Source: an uncultured Prevotellaceae bacterium
GTDB taxonomy: Bacteria > Bacteroidota > Bacteroidia > Bacteroidales > Bacteroidaceae
Assembly: GCA_900316505.1 (NCBI GenBank)
Contig: ONDH01000011.1
Location: forward strand, 31,703-95,702
Direction: 5' to 3'
Length of the DNA stretch: 64,000 bases
Part shown: piece after piece, positions 44,168 through 52,866 of the stretch
Numbering within the stretch: the first letter of the stretch is position 1
Layout: every line of letters starts with the position of its first letter
Position numbers and translations under genes: made by a program
Notes under the pieces: model-generated
Told to the model about the DNA's origin: nothing
What the model saw: only the letters and a program-made list of their open reading frames with translations
The model's database searches: none

Positions 44168-45232
44168 TTATCTGCGACCTCCACCTGTACGTCCTCCCAC
44201 TGCTGCACCTCCACCACGAGTGCCCATGCTTGCGCCTGCACTGCTACGGGTTCCGATACTTGTACTGGAGCTGGTGCGTGTGCCGATGTTGCTGCTGCCA
44301 CGAGAAGGCAGGGTTGGAGCAGTTGTGGTCGTGCTGCGAGTGGCACCATTGAAGCGAGAAGAGCTGTTGATGTTGCTGCCGCTGCGCATGCTGCTGCCGG
44401 CATTGGCACCCACGTTGGTGCGCATCTCATGACGGTTAGCTTCCACAACGCTGTTCGTAGTCACATTCGTGTTGGGAGTCGTAGGACGAGTCACATTCAC
44501 GTTAGGAGCTGTTGGACGAGTCACGTTCACGTTGGTGTTCACATTCACGTTACGGTTGACGTTCACGTTGGTGTTCGTATTACGGTTCACATTGGTATTC
44601 ATGTTGCCGTTCATGCGTGGAGCCATATCGTTAGCTCTGCCTGTGCGGGGCGCTGCGCCACGGTATGCACCATTGTTGGGAACCATGCCACCACGAGGAC
44701 CCATATCGCCGCGAGGCACATTGTGAGGAGGAGGAGCCATTCTGTCCCTTCTGGGCGCCATGCCACGGAAGAAGTGACCCCCTGTGTAGGTTACCAATGG
44801 GCGAGGAGCGCGGTAGTAGTAGCGGTTCACCCCATAGCGGTCGTAGTCGTAGATGCTGAATCGCCAGCCACGGTTTGCAAACACGATAGGACGATAGAAG
44901 TAGGTGTAGTTGATTACACGGTTCCAGAGTCTTGTGCCGAGCAAATTGCGGAGTGCAATATCGCGTGCAGCCACCACTGCCATGTAGTCGTCGTAGTAGT
45001 AACCCAATGCCACATCGTCCAGATACTCATTCACGCCCCAAATGTAGTCGTAGTTGATGCGATATATCTCGTCAATGACGAATGGGTCGCTGATACCAAG
45101 TGTGTAAGCCATGCGGTCGGTCAAGAACCGTGCATTGCTGCGCATAGCTGCGATGCTCATGCTCTGAGCGTTGACTGTCATTGCTCCGATGAAGAGGATG
45201 ACTGCTGCGAGTGTAGTTCTTAAAGCCTTCAT
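44168..45232 (-). CDS. Secreted Asn/Thr/Arg-rich low-complexity protein
   Basis: 354 residues with a signal peptide (1-22, ending VNAQ). The first 130 mature residues are ordered-looking and Tyr/Arg-rich (RMAYTLGISDPFVIDEIYRINYDYIWGVN and similar). After that comes low-complexity sequence: an Arg/Pro/Gly stretch, NVNRNTNTNVNVNRNVNVN (about 215-240), two TRPTAPNVNV-type repeats and a Ser/Gly/Arg C-terminus ending GGGRR. No family was recognised. An adhesive or structural surface role is possible. The opposite strand also has a long open frame, which is a by-product of the repeats. Confidence 0.75.
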   Translation of the reverse strand: MKALRTTLAAVILFIGAMTVNAQSMSIAAMRSNARFLTDRMAYTLGISDPFVIDEIYRINYDYIWGVNEYLDDVALGYYYDDYMAVVAARDIALRNLLGTRLWNRVINYTYFYRPIVFANRGWRFSIYDYDRYGVNRYYYRAPRPLVTYTGGHFFRGMAPRRDRMAPPPHNVPRGDMGPRGGMVPNNGAYRGAAPRTGRANDMAPRMNGNMNTNVNRNTNTNVNVNRNVNVNTNVNVTRPTAPNVNVTRPTTPNTNVTTNSVVEANRHEMRTNVGANAGSSMRSGSNINSSSRFNGATRSTTTTAPTLPSRGSSNIGTRTSSSTSIGTRSSAGASMGTRGGGAAVGGRTGGGRR

Positions 45233-45330
45233 AATCGTATTCTTTTAAAGTGTTAATACTTTGTTTATTTCTATGTTGTTTGACCTTCCAAGAGTCGCTC
45301 CACTGTCGGGCTTTTCTTTTGTTGTCGATG

Positions 45331-45338
45331 CAAAGTTA
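45331..45338 (-). promoter_or_regulatory. -7 element for the Asn-rich protein gene
   Basis: TAACTTTG on the minus strand; leader of about 95 bases. Confidence 0.55.
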
Positions 45339-45346
45339 CGGCAAAA

Positions 45347-45392
45347 AGAAACCCCTCGCAAATGGCATTTTCCTATTTGCGAGGGGTTTTTC
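45347..45392 (-). terminator. Terminator after rnhB
   Basis: AAACCCCTCGCAAAT / ATTTGCGAGGGGTTT around an 11-base loop with flanking A and T runs, 17 bases beyond the rnhB stop. Confidence 0.85.
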
Positions 45393-45408
45393 CCTATTTG
45401 GCGAGGGG

Positions 45409-46083
45409 TCATGCGAAGGGAAGTTCCAACTGCACGGCTCCCAACAGATTGAAAGTCATTCGATGATAAGGCGTTGTGCCATGATTCTCAATGCCTTGCC
45501 GATGTTCCTTTGTAGGATAGCCCGCATTGTGATCCCAACCATAGAAAGGAAACTCCTGATGCAATTTTTTCATGTAATCATCGCGATAAGTCTTTGCCAA
45601 GATGGATGCCGCAGCAATGGAGAGGTATTTCCCGTCACCTTTCACGATGGTGGTGTGAGGAATCAACCCCCCTCTTATTCCCCCAAGAGGAGAAGAACCA
45701 TCCGGACGGTTTCCCTCCCCCTTGGGGGCTGGGGAACTATACGGCAGGAACTTGTTGCCGTCGATAATCAAATGCTCTGGCCGCACCTTCAACCCGTCAA
45801 TGGCACGGTGCATTGCCGTGATGCTGGCACGCAGGATGTTCATCTCGTCAATCTCTTGTGGAGTGACAACACCTAATGCCCATGCCACTGCATCGCGTTC
45901 TATCTCCTCGCGCAACCGATAGCGCTGCTTGGCAGAGAGCTGCTTGGAGTCGTTCAGCAGGTCATTATGGTAGTCGGGCGGCAAGATGACCGCTGCAGCA
46001 TACACACTACCCGCCAAACATCCTCTGCCAGCCTCATCACAGCCAGCTTCGATGACACCTTGCTTATAATATGGTAATAACAT
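45409..46083 (-). CDS. rnhB: Ribonuclease HII with GC-rich repeat insertion
   Basis: 224 residues. Catalytic acids: Asp16 and Glu17 in AGCDEAGRG, Asp108 in LIIDGNKF and the Asp in [14 protein letters not shown]. The enzyme cuts RNA in RNA-DNA hybrids and removes single ribonucleotides. Residues 116-139 ([20 protein letters not shown] and four more) interrupt the family sequence between GNKFLPY and [12 protein letters not shown]. They are encoded by the palindromic CCCCAAG/CTTGGGGG element at 45667-45738. The rest is normal, so the protein is probably functional with an extra loop. Confidence 0.95.
   Translation of the reverse strand: MLLPYYKQGVIEAGCDEAGRGCLAGSVYAAAVILPPDYHNDLLNDSKQLSAKQRYRLREEIERDAVAWALGVVTPQEIDEMNILRASITAMHRAIDGLKVRPEHLIIDGNKFLPYSSPAPKGEGNRPDGSSPLGGIRGGLIPHTTIVKGDGKYLSIAAASILAKTYRDDYMKKLHQEFPFYGWDHNAGYPTKEHRQGIENHGTTPYHRMTFNLLGAVQLELPFA
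45667..45738. repeat. GC-rich palindromic element inside rnhB
   Basis: About 72 bases (24 codons) with arms CCCCCCTCTTATTCCCCCAA and TCCCCCTTGGGGGCTGGGGA around ACCATCCGGACGGT. Similar to the hairpin at 34296. Confidence 0.8.
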
Positions 46084-46417
46084 TGATTGAAGTTTCGGGA
46101 GTTATTTTTTCAACAACTAATTTTCCGAATGTGGCGAATCGTTTTTAATGGGCAAGCCCGACGAATGAAATCCTGCTGATTTCTCCGAATGCGGAACGCC
46201 CGCCATTCGTTTTCCTTCGTTGCCGTCCCACGGCATTGAAAAGAAAATAGATTCGTTTCATTAGTTCTATTGGCTACGCCGAGCTAAAGGTTCGTTGTTA
46301 AAGAAATCTGTAAGTGGTTTTTATAACTTCCGAAATTTGAGACATTGAAAATTCAGGAGTTATCGAAGTTAATCACATGCAAGCCTTTAGCGACGAAGTC
46401 AAACTTCTGATTGATTA
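46084..46417. repeat. 334-base gene-free interval
   Basis: It contains an inverted copy of the 24-bp element at 46270-46293 and a degenerate one at 46381-46402. Two GAATG-type words (CCGAATGTGGCGAATCG, CTCCGAATGCGGAACGC) lie near 46126 and 46185. No gene. Confidence 0.65.
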
Positions 46418-47227
46418 TTATTTGGGCTGTTTGCCGATATATGCCAGGATGCCACCATCTACATATAATATGTGTCCGTTCACTGCATCGGAAGCTTTCG
46501 ATGCCAAGAACACGGCAGGACCACCCAACTCTTCAGGGTCAAGCCATCGACCTGCAGGAGTTTTGGCACAAATGAAAGAATCGAACGGATGACGGCTGCC
46601 ATCAGGTTGACGCTCACGCAAAGGAGCTGTCTGAGGAGTGGCGATGTAGCCTGGACCAATGGCATTGCATTGGATGTTGTATTCGCCATATTCGGAGCAG
46701 ATGTTGCGTGTGAGCATCTTCAAGCCACCTTTGGCAGCAGCATAGGCACTCACCGTCTCACGCCCCAACTCACTCATCATGGAGCAGATATTGATAATCT
46801 TGCCCTCCCTGCGCTCCATCATCTCAGGCAGCACAGCACTGGCACAAATGTATGGAGCCACGAGGTCGATGTCAATCACTTCCTGAAACTCAGCACGAGC
46901 CATCTCATGCATGGGGATGCGCTTGATGATGCCTGCATTGTTCACGAGAATGTCAATCTGCCCCACCTCCTGATGAATCTTCTCCACCAGCTCCTTCACT
47001 CCCTTCTCATCGGTCACGTCACAAAGGTAGCCCTTCACATTCGTGATGCCTGCCGCCTTGTAGTTGTCAAGCCCCACTTGCAAAGACTCCTTGCTTCGGG
47101 CGTTGAACACCACTGTTTTCGCACCAGCCTTTACAAAAGCCTTGGCGATGTTGAAACCAATACCATAAGAAGCGCCTGTCACCCAAGCGTTCTTACCTTC
47201 CAAAGAAAATTCAGATAAATCTGCCAT
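46418..47227 (-). CDS. Short-chain dehydrogenase, gluconate 5-dehydrogenase-like
   Basis: 269 residues. NAD(P) motif TGASYGIGFNIAKAF (about 18-32), NNAGI near 96, catalytic Ser in ICSMMSELG, and Tyr-x3-Lys in SAYAAAKGG. The C-terminal GPGYIATPQTAPLRERQPDGSRHPFDSFICAKTPAGRW resembles gluconate 5-dehydrogenases and KduD-like enzymes that act on keto-sugar acids. The partner isomerase is absent, so the substrate is tentative. A -7 element lies at 47261-47268. Confidence 0.88.
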   Translation of the reverse strand: MADLSEFSLEGKNAWVTGASYGIGFNIAKAFVKAGAKTVVFNARSKESLQVGLDNYKAAGITNVKGYLCDVTDEKGVKELVEKIHQEVGQIDILVNNAGIIKRIPMHEMARAEFQEVIDIDLVAPYICASAVLPEMMERREGKIINICSMMSELGRETVSAYAAAKGGLKMLTRNICSEYGEYNIQCNAIGPGYIATPQTAPLRERQPDGSRHPFDSFICAKTPAGRWLDPEELGGPAVFLASKASDAVNGHILYVDGGILAYIGKQPK

Positions 47228-47260
47228 AAGATATTTGTTTTAGTTAATTAGTTCGGTTTG

Positions 47261-47268
47261 CAAAGGTA
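47261..47268 (-). promoter_or_regulatory. -7 element for the SDR gene
   Basis: TACCTTTG on the minus strand, 34 bases before the ATG. Confidence 0.6.
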
Positions 47269-47333
47269 GCACAAATTGAATACAATACAAAATAAAAAAG
47301 CTATTTTTATGCATATTGGCGAGATGAAAAGTG

Positions 47334-47431
47334 CATAAAAGAAGCCCCTGCGCTTCCAACTTGGGCACCGACTTCGGAATCAACCTGCAGTGCGCTTGGG
47401 GAAGGTTGGGGCTATGCTTTTTTGTCTAATG
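47334..47431 (-). ncRNA. Candidate small hairpin RNA of about 98 bases
   Basis: It has its own minus-strand promoter (TAACTTTG, 47438-47445) and contains no open frame. It folds into one long interrupted hairpin: AGCCCC/GGGGCT at the base, CTTCC/GGAAG, a bubble with CCAAGC opposite CCAAGTT, GCACTG/CGGTGC and a small terminal loop. The 3' arm is followed by TCTTTTAT, so the base stem could also terminate. A long hairpin with a central bubble is the layout of 6S-type RNAs; the 6S-Flavo family of Bacteroidetes is one option. A plain terminator or attenuator is the alternative. Confidence 0.5.
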
Positions 47432-47437
47432 TGGGGG

Positions 47438-47445
47438 CAAAGTTA
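47438..47445 (-). promoter_or_regulatory. -7 element for the candidate small RNA
   Basis: TAACTTTG on the minus strand followed by CCCCC. No coding start lies within 190 bases downstream. Confidence 0.5.
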
Positions 47446-47487
47446 GCGTTTTTGGAGCATTTAGTTGTATATTTCATTAGAAAACTT

Positions 47488-47495
47488 TAATTTTG
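47488..47495 (+). promoter_or_regulatory. -7 element for the glycan operon
   Basis: TAATTTTG, 30 bases before the ATG at 47526. It rules out the ATG at 47493. Confidence 0.6.
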
Positions 47496-47525
47496 TGGCG
47501 ATTTTTAACATTAAAAGGATTATTT

Positions 47526-48128
47526 ATGCGTTTCACTGAACTTGCATACCCCATTTTTGAGCAAGCAATAAAGGATTATCATATACACGACAATATTGAC
47601 CAGCCAGTCAAGAATCCATACGAGGCTGGATGCATCGAACACGACCTGTATATGAAGAACTGGATTGACACGGTGCAGTGGCATTTTGAGGACATCATAC
47701 GCGACCCTCAGATTGACCCCGCAGAGGCACTGGTGCTGAAAAGACGCATCGACAAGAGCAATCAGGACAGAACAGATTTGGTGGAGACGATTGACTCGTG
47801 GTTCTGGACAAAATATAAGGACGTGTCGGTGAAGGCTGATGCCACCATCAATACGGAGAGCCCTGCATGGGCTGTGGACAGATTGTCAATTCTTGCCCTG
47901 AAGATTTATCACATGAAGGAGCAGGTGGAGCGCAAGGATGCATCTGCCGAGCACAAGGCAACGTGTCAGAAGAAGCTGGATGTGCTTTTGGAACAAAGAA
48001 AAGACCTCTCAACTGCCATTGACCAATTGATTGAGGACATCGAGGCGGGTAGAAAATACATGAAAGTGTATAAGCAGATGAAGATGTATAACGACCCAGA
48101 CACGAATCCTGTGCTGTATAAAAAATAG
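47526..48128 (+). CDS. DUF4254 protein at head of glycan operon
   Basis: 200 residues from MRFTELAYPIFEQ. It is mainly helical, with EHDLYMKNWIDTVQWHFEDIIRDP, KRRIDKSNQDRTDLVETIDSW and a Lys/Glu-rich C-terminus. This matches DUF4254, a Bacteroidetes family often placed next to glycosyltransferase genes; its biochemical role is unknown. The next gene follows 3 bases after its stop. Confidence 0.8.
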   Translation: MRFTELAYPIFEQAIKDYHIHDNIDQPVKNPYEAGCIEHDLYMKNWIDTVQWHFEDIIRDPQIDPAEALVLKRRIDKSNQDRTDLVETIDSWFWTKYKDVSVKADATINTESPAWAVDRLSILALKIYHMKEQVERKDASAEHKATCQKKLDVLLEQRKDLSTAIDQLIEDIEAGRKYMKVYKQMKMYNDPDTNPVLYKK

Positions 48129-48131
48129 AGG

Positions 48132-49235
48132 ATGAGAATCGGTTTCGACGCTAAGCGTCTGTACAACAATTTCACGGGTTTGGGAAACCACAGCAGAACG
48201 ACGATTGACATTCTGACTGCTGAGTTTCCCAACAATGAATATTGGCTGTACACACCAAAGGTGAGACTGAACGGGGCAACACTGCCATACATCGGGAAGA
48301 AGGGATGCCACACAGTGACTCCCAAAGGGGTGATGAGAGGCAGTGCGTGGAGAACGTACGGACTGGTGAACCAGATGAAGAAGGACTCCATTGATGTGTT
48401 CCACGGATTGAGCAACGAGATGCCTGTGGGGCTATTCCATTCGGGCATTGCATCAGTGGTGACCATTCACGATGTGGCGTTCAAGACATTCCCTGACATG
48501 TATCATTGGCACGACCGAAAGATTTATGACATGAAGTGGCAATATGCCTGCAATCATGCTGACCACATCATCTGCATCAGCGAATGCACGAAGAAGGATG
48601 TGCTGGAGTTTTACAATGTGCCGGAACATAAAGTGGAGGTAATCTACCAACCCGTGAATCCTATCTACTATCAGAAACCCATGGAACGTGCCGACCTGCC
48701 TCCTTATCTGTTGTATGTAGGCAGTGTGAATTCAAGAAAGAATTTGTTAGGTGTAGTGAAAGCCATGGAACAGATGCCCAAGGATTTGCAATTGCCGCTG
48801 GTGGTAGTGGGTGGCGGCGGAAGCTACAAGCAGAAAGTGAAGCAATACATAGCGGAGAAGGGCATGGAAAGCCGTGTAATGTGGCCAGACATGATGGATG
48901 CTGACGGGCTGAAACGACTCTACACGAATGCGGAGATGCTGGTCTATCCTTCTTTCTACGAAGGCTTTGGATTGCCAGTGGTGGAGGCTCAATTGTGTGG
49001 ATGTCCTGTAGTGACAAGCAATGTGAGCAGTTTGCCTGAGGCAGGAGGACCTTTCGCTTTGCAAGCCGACCCCAACAGTCCTGAAGACATCTGCGAAAAG
49101 ATGACACGATTGCTCACTGACACGGAATTGCGACAGAAAACCATCGAAGGTGGCAGGCAATATGCATCAGAGACCTTTGACCCTCGAAAATTGGCAAGAC
49201 AGCTGATGGGAGTATATGAAAAACTAAAAAACTAA
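48132..49235 (+). CDS. Glycosyltransferase family 4-type (GT-B)
   Basis: 367 residues. The N-terminal MRIGFDAKRLYNNFTGLGNHSR is followed by a Rossmann-like domain. The C-terminal nucleotide-sugar site has YVGSVNSRKNLLGVVKAM and YPSFYEGFGLPVVEAQLCGCPVVTSNVSSLPEAGG (Glu-x7-Glu motif). It probably adds a sugar to a surface glycan or lipopolysaccharide core from the cytoplasmic side. It is 7 bases from the next gene. Confidence 0.93.
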   Translation: MRIGFDAKRLYNNFTGLGNHSRTTIDILTAEFPNNEYWLYTPKVRLNGATLPYIGKKGCHTVTPKGVMRGSAWRTYGLVNQMKKDSIDVFHGLSNEMPVGLFHSGIASVVTIHDVAFKTFPDMYHWHDRKIYDMKWQYACNHADHIICISECTKKDVLEFYNVPEHKVEVIYQPVNPIYYQKPMERADLPPYLLYVGSVNSRKNLLGVVKAMEQMPKDLQLPLVVVGGGGSYKQKVKQYIAEKGMESRVMWPDMMDADGLKRLYTNAEMLVYPSFYEGFGLPVVEAQLCGCPVVTSNVSSLPEAGGPFALQADPNSPEDICEKMTRLLTDTELRQKTIEGGRQYASETFDPRKLARQLMGVYEKLKN

Positions 49236-49242
49236 AAGAGAT

Positions 49243-50286
49243 ATGAATTTTCTTGACAGAAATGAATTTAATTTTGAGCCTTCACAGAAAGTGAAGGACG
49301 CTATCAAGAACTTTGACCCAAAGGATTTGTGCTTCTATACACGTATCTACGATCAGGGGAAAAAAAGTGTGGTCAGCGTGCGCGTAAGCGAGATTTATGG
49401 AGTGCCTGAGGAACAAGTGTTGCTGGCATATGGTGGTGAGGACATCCTAAAGAATTCCATCCACTATTTCCTGACGAAGGGGGACAACAGAAAAATTCTT
49501 ATCCCAGAGTTTTCATGGTGGTACTACAACAGAGTGGCAAGTGAATGTGACGGTGTGTTTGAGATGTATCCCTTGCATGAGCAGGAGGACACTTTTGCCT
49601 ATGACGTGAATGAAATCATCGAATACACCAACCGTGTACATCCTCGCATGTTGTTGCTGGCTTCGCCAAATAATCCTACGGGCAACAGCTTGAGCAGTGA
49701 GGAAATCGGACACATTATGGAGAATATCCCTAACGATACGATGGTGCTGGTGGATGAGGCATACGCGTCGTTCATCACAAGCGATGTTGATTATATTGCC
49801 CCCTTGGTGAACAAATATTCCAACCTCATCATTTCACGCACATTGTCGAAGTTCTACGGATTGCCAGGACTTCGCTGTGGTTTTGGTTTCATCGGTAAGG
49901 GACACGACCAATTCTTGAGCTATGTGAACAAATATTTAGGCTACAACCGCTTCAGTGAGGCGGTGGCTTTGGCTGCCCTTGACAGCGATGAGCACTACCG
50001 TAAGGTGGCTGAACAGATGGATTGGGGACGTCAGCTATACAAGAAGGAGCTGGGCAATCTGCCCGGTTTCAAGGTGTATAAGAGTGTAGCCAACTTCATC
50101 CTCATCAAGTATCCTATTGCCATCAAGGAAGCTTTGCAAAAAGAATTGGCTGCACAGGACTACAAAATCAAGTTTATGGGCGACCCGGGCTTGGAGTCAT
50201 GCTTACGCATCACACTCGGAAGACCCGAACAGACACAAGTCGTATGTGACACTATCAAAAAGGTCTTCCTCAACTCTAAACTCTAA
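49243..50286 (+). CDS. HisC/CobD-like PLP aminotransferase
   Basis: 347 residues. Fold-type I motifs: SPNNPTGNSLSSEEI (about 144-158), VDEAYASFI, the PLP lysine in SRTLSKFYGLPGLRCGFGF (Lys near 211) and a C-terminal LRITLGRPEQTQ. It is closest to histidinol-phosphate aminotransferases and threonine-phosphate decarboxylases. In a locus with a cytidylyltransferase-like gene and two LicD genes, it may make an aminated or decarboxylated phospho-amino alcohol for glycan decoration rather than histidine (inference). The final residues LNSKL are encoded by the start of an AACTCTA heptamer array. Confidence 0.88.
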   Translation: MNFLDRNEFNFEPSQKVKDAIKNFDPKDLCFYTRIYDQGKKSVVSVRVSEIYGVPEEQVLLAYGGEDILKNSIHYFLTKGDNRKILIPEFSWWYYNRVASECDGVFEMYPLHEQEDTFAYDVNEIIEYTNRVHPRMLLLASPNNPTGNSLSSEEIGHIMENIPNDTMVLVDEAYASFITSDVDYIAPLVNKYSNLIISRTLSKFYGLPGLRCGFGFIGKGHDQFLSYVNKYLGYNRFSEAVALAALDSDEHYRKVAEQMDWGRQLYKKELGNLPGFKVYKSVANFILIKYPIAIKEALQKELAAQDYKIKFMGDPGLESCLRITLGRPEQTQVVCDTIKKVFLNSKL

Positions 50287-50316
50287 ACTCTCGACCCTAA
50301 ACTCTAAACTCTCTAC
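50270..50316. repeat. AACTCTA heptamers at gene junction
   Basis: Tandem AACTCTA units run from the last aminotransferase codons to the start of the next gene, including its stop codon. Confidence 0.82.
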
Positions 50317-51048
50317 ATGAAAGCAGTGATTCTTGCAGCAGGTATCGCATCACGTCTGCGCCCCCTCACGAATGACCGTCCTAAGTGTCTGTTGGAAATC
50401 GGTGGAAAATGTCTCTTACAACGCTCATTCGACGGACTTATTCAGAACGGAATCACGGAGTTCGTAGTGGTGACGGGCTATCTGCATGAACAAATAGAGG
50501 CATTCCTCAACAACCGATACCAGGAGGTTTCCATTACATATATTTATAATGAGCAGTATGCCTCCACCAACAACATCTATTCCCTTTGGTTGGCACGTCC
50601 AGAAGTGGAGGGAAAGGAGATGCTGCTGTTGGACAGCGATATTCTCTTCGACCCCCAAATTGTGGCACGTCTCTTAGCTTCCGAGCATCAGGACATACTC
50701 GCCCTCAACAATCACCCATTAGGTGAGGAGGAAATGAAGATTGTGCCTGATGGGGAGGGTAAAGTGAAGGAAATCAGCAAGACTTGTGCCATTTCCGATG
50801 CAGCAGGCGAGTCTATTGGCATCGAAAGAATGTCTGCTTCTTACACCACTGCCTTATATAAAGAACTGAAGGTAATGATGGAGCAGGAGGGGCTGGTCAA
50901 TATTTTCTACGAACGTGCCTTCGAACGGCTTATTCCACAAGGTCACACTTTCTGGATAGAAGACACCACCGATCTTTTCTCTACCGAACTGGACACGGTG
51001 GAGGATTTCAATTCTGCCAAGGAACTCATTCCTGCCGAACTGTATTAA
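50317..51048 (+). CDS. LicC-like sugar/choline-phosphate nucleotidyltransferase
   Basis: 243 residues. MKAVILAAGIASRLRPLTNDRPKCLLEIGGK is the nucleotide-binding signature (residues 1-31). VVTGYLHEQIE and NNIYSLWLA, with LLDSDILFDP (metal-binding Asp), match the LicC / phosphocholine cytidylyltransferase subfamily. It likely activates a phosphorylated alcohol with CTP for transfer by LicD. The exact donor is unknown. In an operon with the aminotransferase before and LicD after. Confidence 0.88.
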   Translation: MKAVILAAGIASRLRPLTNDRPKCLLEIGGKCLLQRSFDGLIQNGITEFVVVTGYLHEQIEAFLNNRYQEVSITYIYNEQYASTNNIYSLWLARPEVEGKEMLLLDSDILFDPQIVARLLASEHQDILALNNHPLGEEEMKIVPDGEGKVKEISKTCAISDAAGESIGIERMSASYTTALYKELKVMMEQEGLVNIFYERAFERLIPQGHTFWIEDTTDLFSTELDTVEDFNSAKELIPAELY

Positions 51049-51112
51049 CCAGCCCATGCGTTGGGCGATTCCCCTTACATCTGTAAGCCTCAACTCTTAA
51101 CTCCGAACTCTC

Positions 51113-51925
51113 ATGGCTTCTTACGACATACGTCCACTGCAATTGCGTATCCTCGACATCCTGATGGCCGTGCATCAAGTGTGTGAGGAGCATGGATTGC
51201 GGTATTACATCATTGCAGGCACCTTGCTGGGGGCTGTACGGCACAAGGGCTTTATCCCATGGGACGACGACCTTGATATCGGTATGCCACGCAAAGATTA
51301 TGACCTGCTGATGGCTCATGCCAAGGATTGGATGCCTGAGCCTTTCGAGGTGGTGAGTTACGAAACCGACAAGACCTACCCTTTGCCGTTTGCAAAGATT
51401 CAAGATGCCAGCACCACGCTGATTGAACGCATGCACCTGAAATATCTGGGAGGCATCTATATTGACGTATTTCCATTGGATGGCATGACTGCCAACCCGA
51501 TTGTGCAGCGCTGGCACTTCGCCAGATATTTCTATCTGAAAAAGGTGCAATATTTCCTCTACCGTGACCCTTACCGGCATGGGCATGGACCTTCTTCATG
51601 GATTCCCTTGCTGTGTAGAAAGTTCTACACGTTGGAGGAGGTGCAGGAGAAGATGAAACGAATGCAGAAAGCGTATGACTTTGATGCTTCAGAACTGGTG
51701 GTTGACCATGATGATGGAAGAAAGGGCATCATGCCACGCAGCATCTTGGGCACACCCACGCCCATTCTTTTTGAGGGCAAACAGGTGATGGGCGCAGAAA
51801 ATCCTGATGCTTATCTGTCACAGAAATATGGAGACTACATGACCATTCCACCTGGTCCCAAGCAGAAGCAACACAATTTCCATTTGTTGGATTTGGAGAA
51901 GAGTTACCGAGAAGGAGTCCATTGA
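51113..51925 (+). CDS. LicD-family phosphotransferase (first copy)
   Basis: 270 residues. GTLLGAVRHKGFIPWDDDLDIGM (about residues 43-65) is the LicD signature, with the metal-binding Asp pair. LGGIYIDVFPLDGM follows near 119. LicD proteins move phosphocholine or similar groups from a CDP donor onto glycans. This is the last gene of the plus-strand operon and converges with the GT2 gene. Confidence 0.94.
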   Translation: MASYDIRPLQLRILDILMAVHQVCEEHGLRYYIIAGTLLGAVRHKGFIPWDDDLDIGMPRKDYDLLMAHAKDWMPEPFEVVSYETDKTYPLPFAKIQDASTTLIERMHLKYLGGIYIDVFPLDGMTANPIVQRWHFARYFYLKKVQYFLYRDPYRHGHGPSSWIPLLCRKFYTLEEVQEKMKRMQKAYDFDASELVVDHDDGRKGIMPRSILGTPTPILFEGKQVMGAENPDAYLSQKYGDYMTIPPGPKQKQHNFHLLDLEKSYREGVH

Positions 51926-51966
51926 ATGAGGATTCCTTCTCTTATTTTTCTCAACTTCGACTTCAG

Positions 51967-52866
51967 TTATTTTTTCTTTTTTCCGCAGCGAACAGATGGG
52001 CGCATGGACAAAGCCAAGGTGTTTCCCGTCAGAAAAACAGGAATCAGATACCAATTCTTGGGTGAGAACAACTTCATCACAATGTTCTCAAAACGGAACA
52101 GTCCTGTCATGAATGGGTGATGGTATTTACTGTAGCAATAGATTTTGGAAATGAACCGCTCCTTACGGATGGCTTTCTTGTCTCCACCAGACGATGCACC
52201 ATGGGCGTGCAGGAACCTGACAGTGGGATAAACCACATTCTGATAGCCTAAGCCTTCCAATCGGCGAGCAATGTCGTATTCCTCATGAAAGAGGAAGATA
52301 TTCGTATCAAAACCTCCTATTTCCCAAAACACTTCAGCACGGAACATCATGAAACTACCATTGATTTCGGACACGACAAAAGGTTCAGTGCGGGTGAGGT
52401 CACTACGCTTGGGATAGCGTTTGGGAAAAAGGTGCTCAAAAATGTCATCGCCAAACAAATCACGACGAATGCCGAACTTGTGACGGAAAGCATAGGCAGT
52501 GCCGTGAGGGCGGTATTGCTGGGGTGTGATGACACCTGCTTCGGGATGAGTGGAGAGGTAGTTCACCAAGGGGGTGATGCAGTCTTCCACCAATAAGACA
52601 TCGCTGTTCAGAAAACAAAGGAAATCGCCCTCGGCTTGTTCTGCACCTAACATATTGCCTAACCCGAACCCCATATTGAGCTTACTCCTGACGATGGGAT
52701 GACGCCCCTGAATAAGCTGCAACAAGTGCTCATAGTTCGCCTGCTCACTGTGGTTGTCCACAATGATAATCTCATAGTCCTCCACCCCATGGAACGTTTC
52801 TATGGATTGAACACATTGAGCCGTAATGTCAGGCGTATTGTAATTTAAGATGATGAAAGATACCAT
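51967..52866 (-). CDS. Glycosyltransferase family 2
   Basis: 299 residues from MVSFIILNYNTPD. An ATG further upstream (52899) only adds repeat-derived codons. SFIILNYNT, VDNHSEQ, and FLNSDVLLVED (DXD-like NSD) mark the GT-A nucleotide-binding domain. A C-terminal VNGSFMMFRAEVFWEIGGFD segment is typical of rhamnosyl-type GT2 enzymes. It converges with the first LicD gene; TACAATT repeat words lie upstream. Confidence 0.93.
   Translation of the reverse strand: MVSFIILNYNTPDITAQCVQSIETFHGVEDYEIIIVDNHSEQANYEHLLQLIQGRHPIVRSKLNMGFGLGNMLGAEQAEGDFLCFLNSDVLLVEDCITPLVNYLSTHPEAGVITPQQYRPHGTAYAFRHKFGIRRDLFGDDIFEHLFPKRYPKRSDLTRTEPFVVSEINGSFMMFRAEVFWEIGGFDTNIFLFHEEYDIARRLEGLGYQNVVYPTVRFLHAHGASSGGDKKAIRKERFISKIYCYSKYHHPFMTGLFRFENIVMKLFSPKNWYLIPVFLTGNTLALSMRPSVRCGKKKK

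Noticed and set aside
44123..45223. A 366-residue open frame opposite the Asn-rich protein gene, rich in His, Val and Thr
   Set aside because: It is produced by the low-complexity repeats of the real gene; the minus-strand gene has a signal peptide, promoter and terminator.
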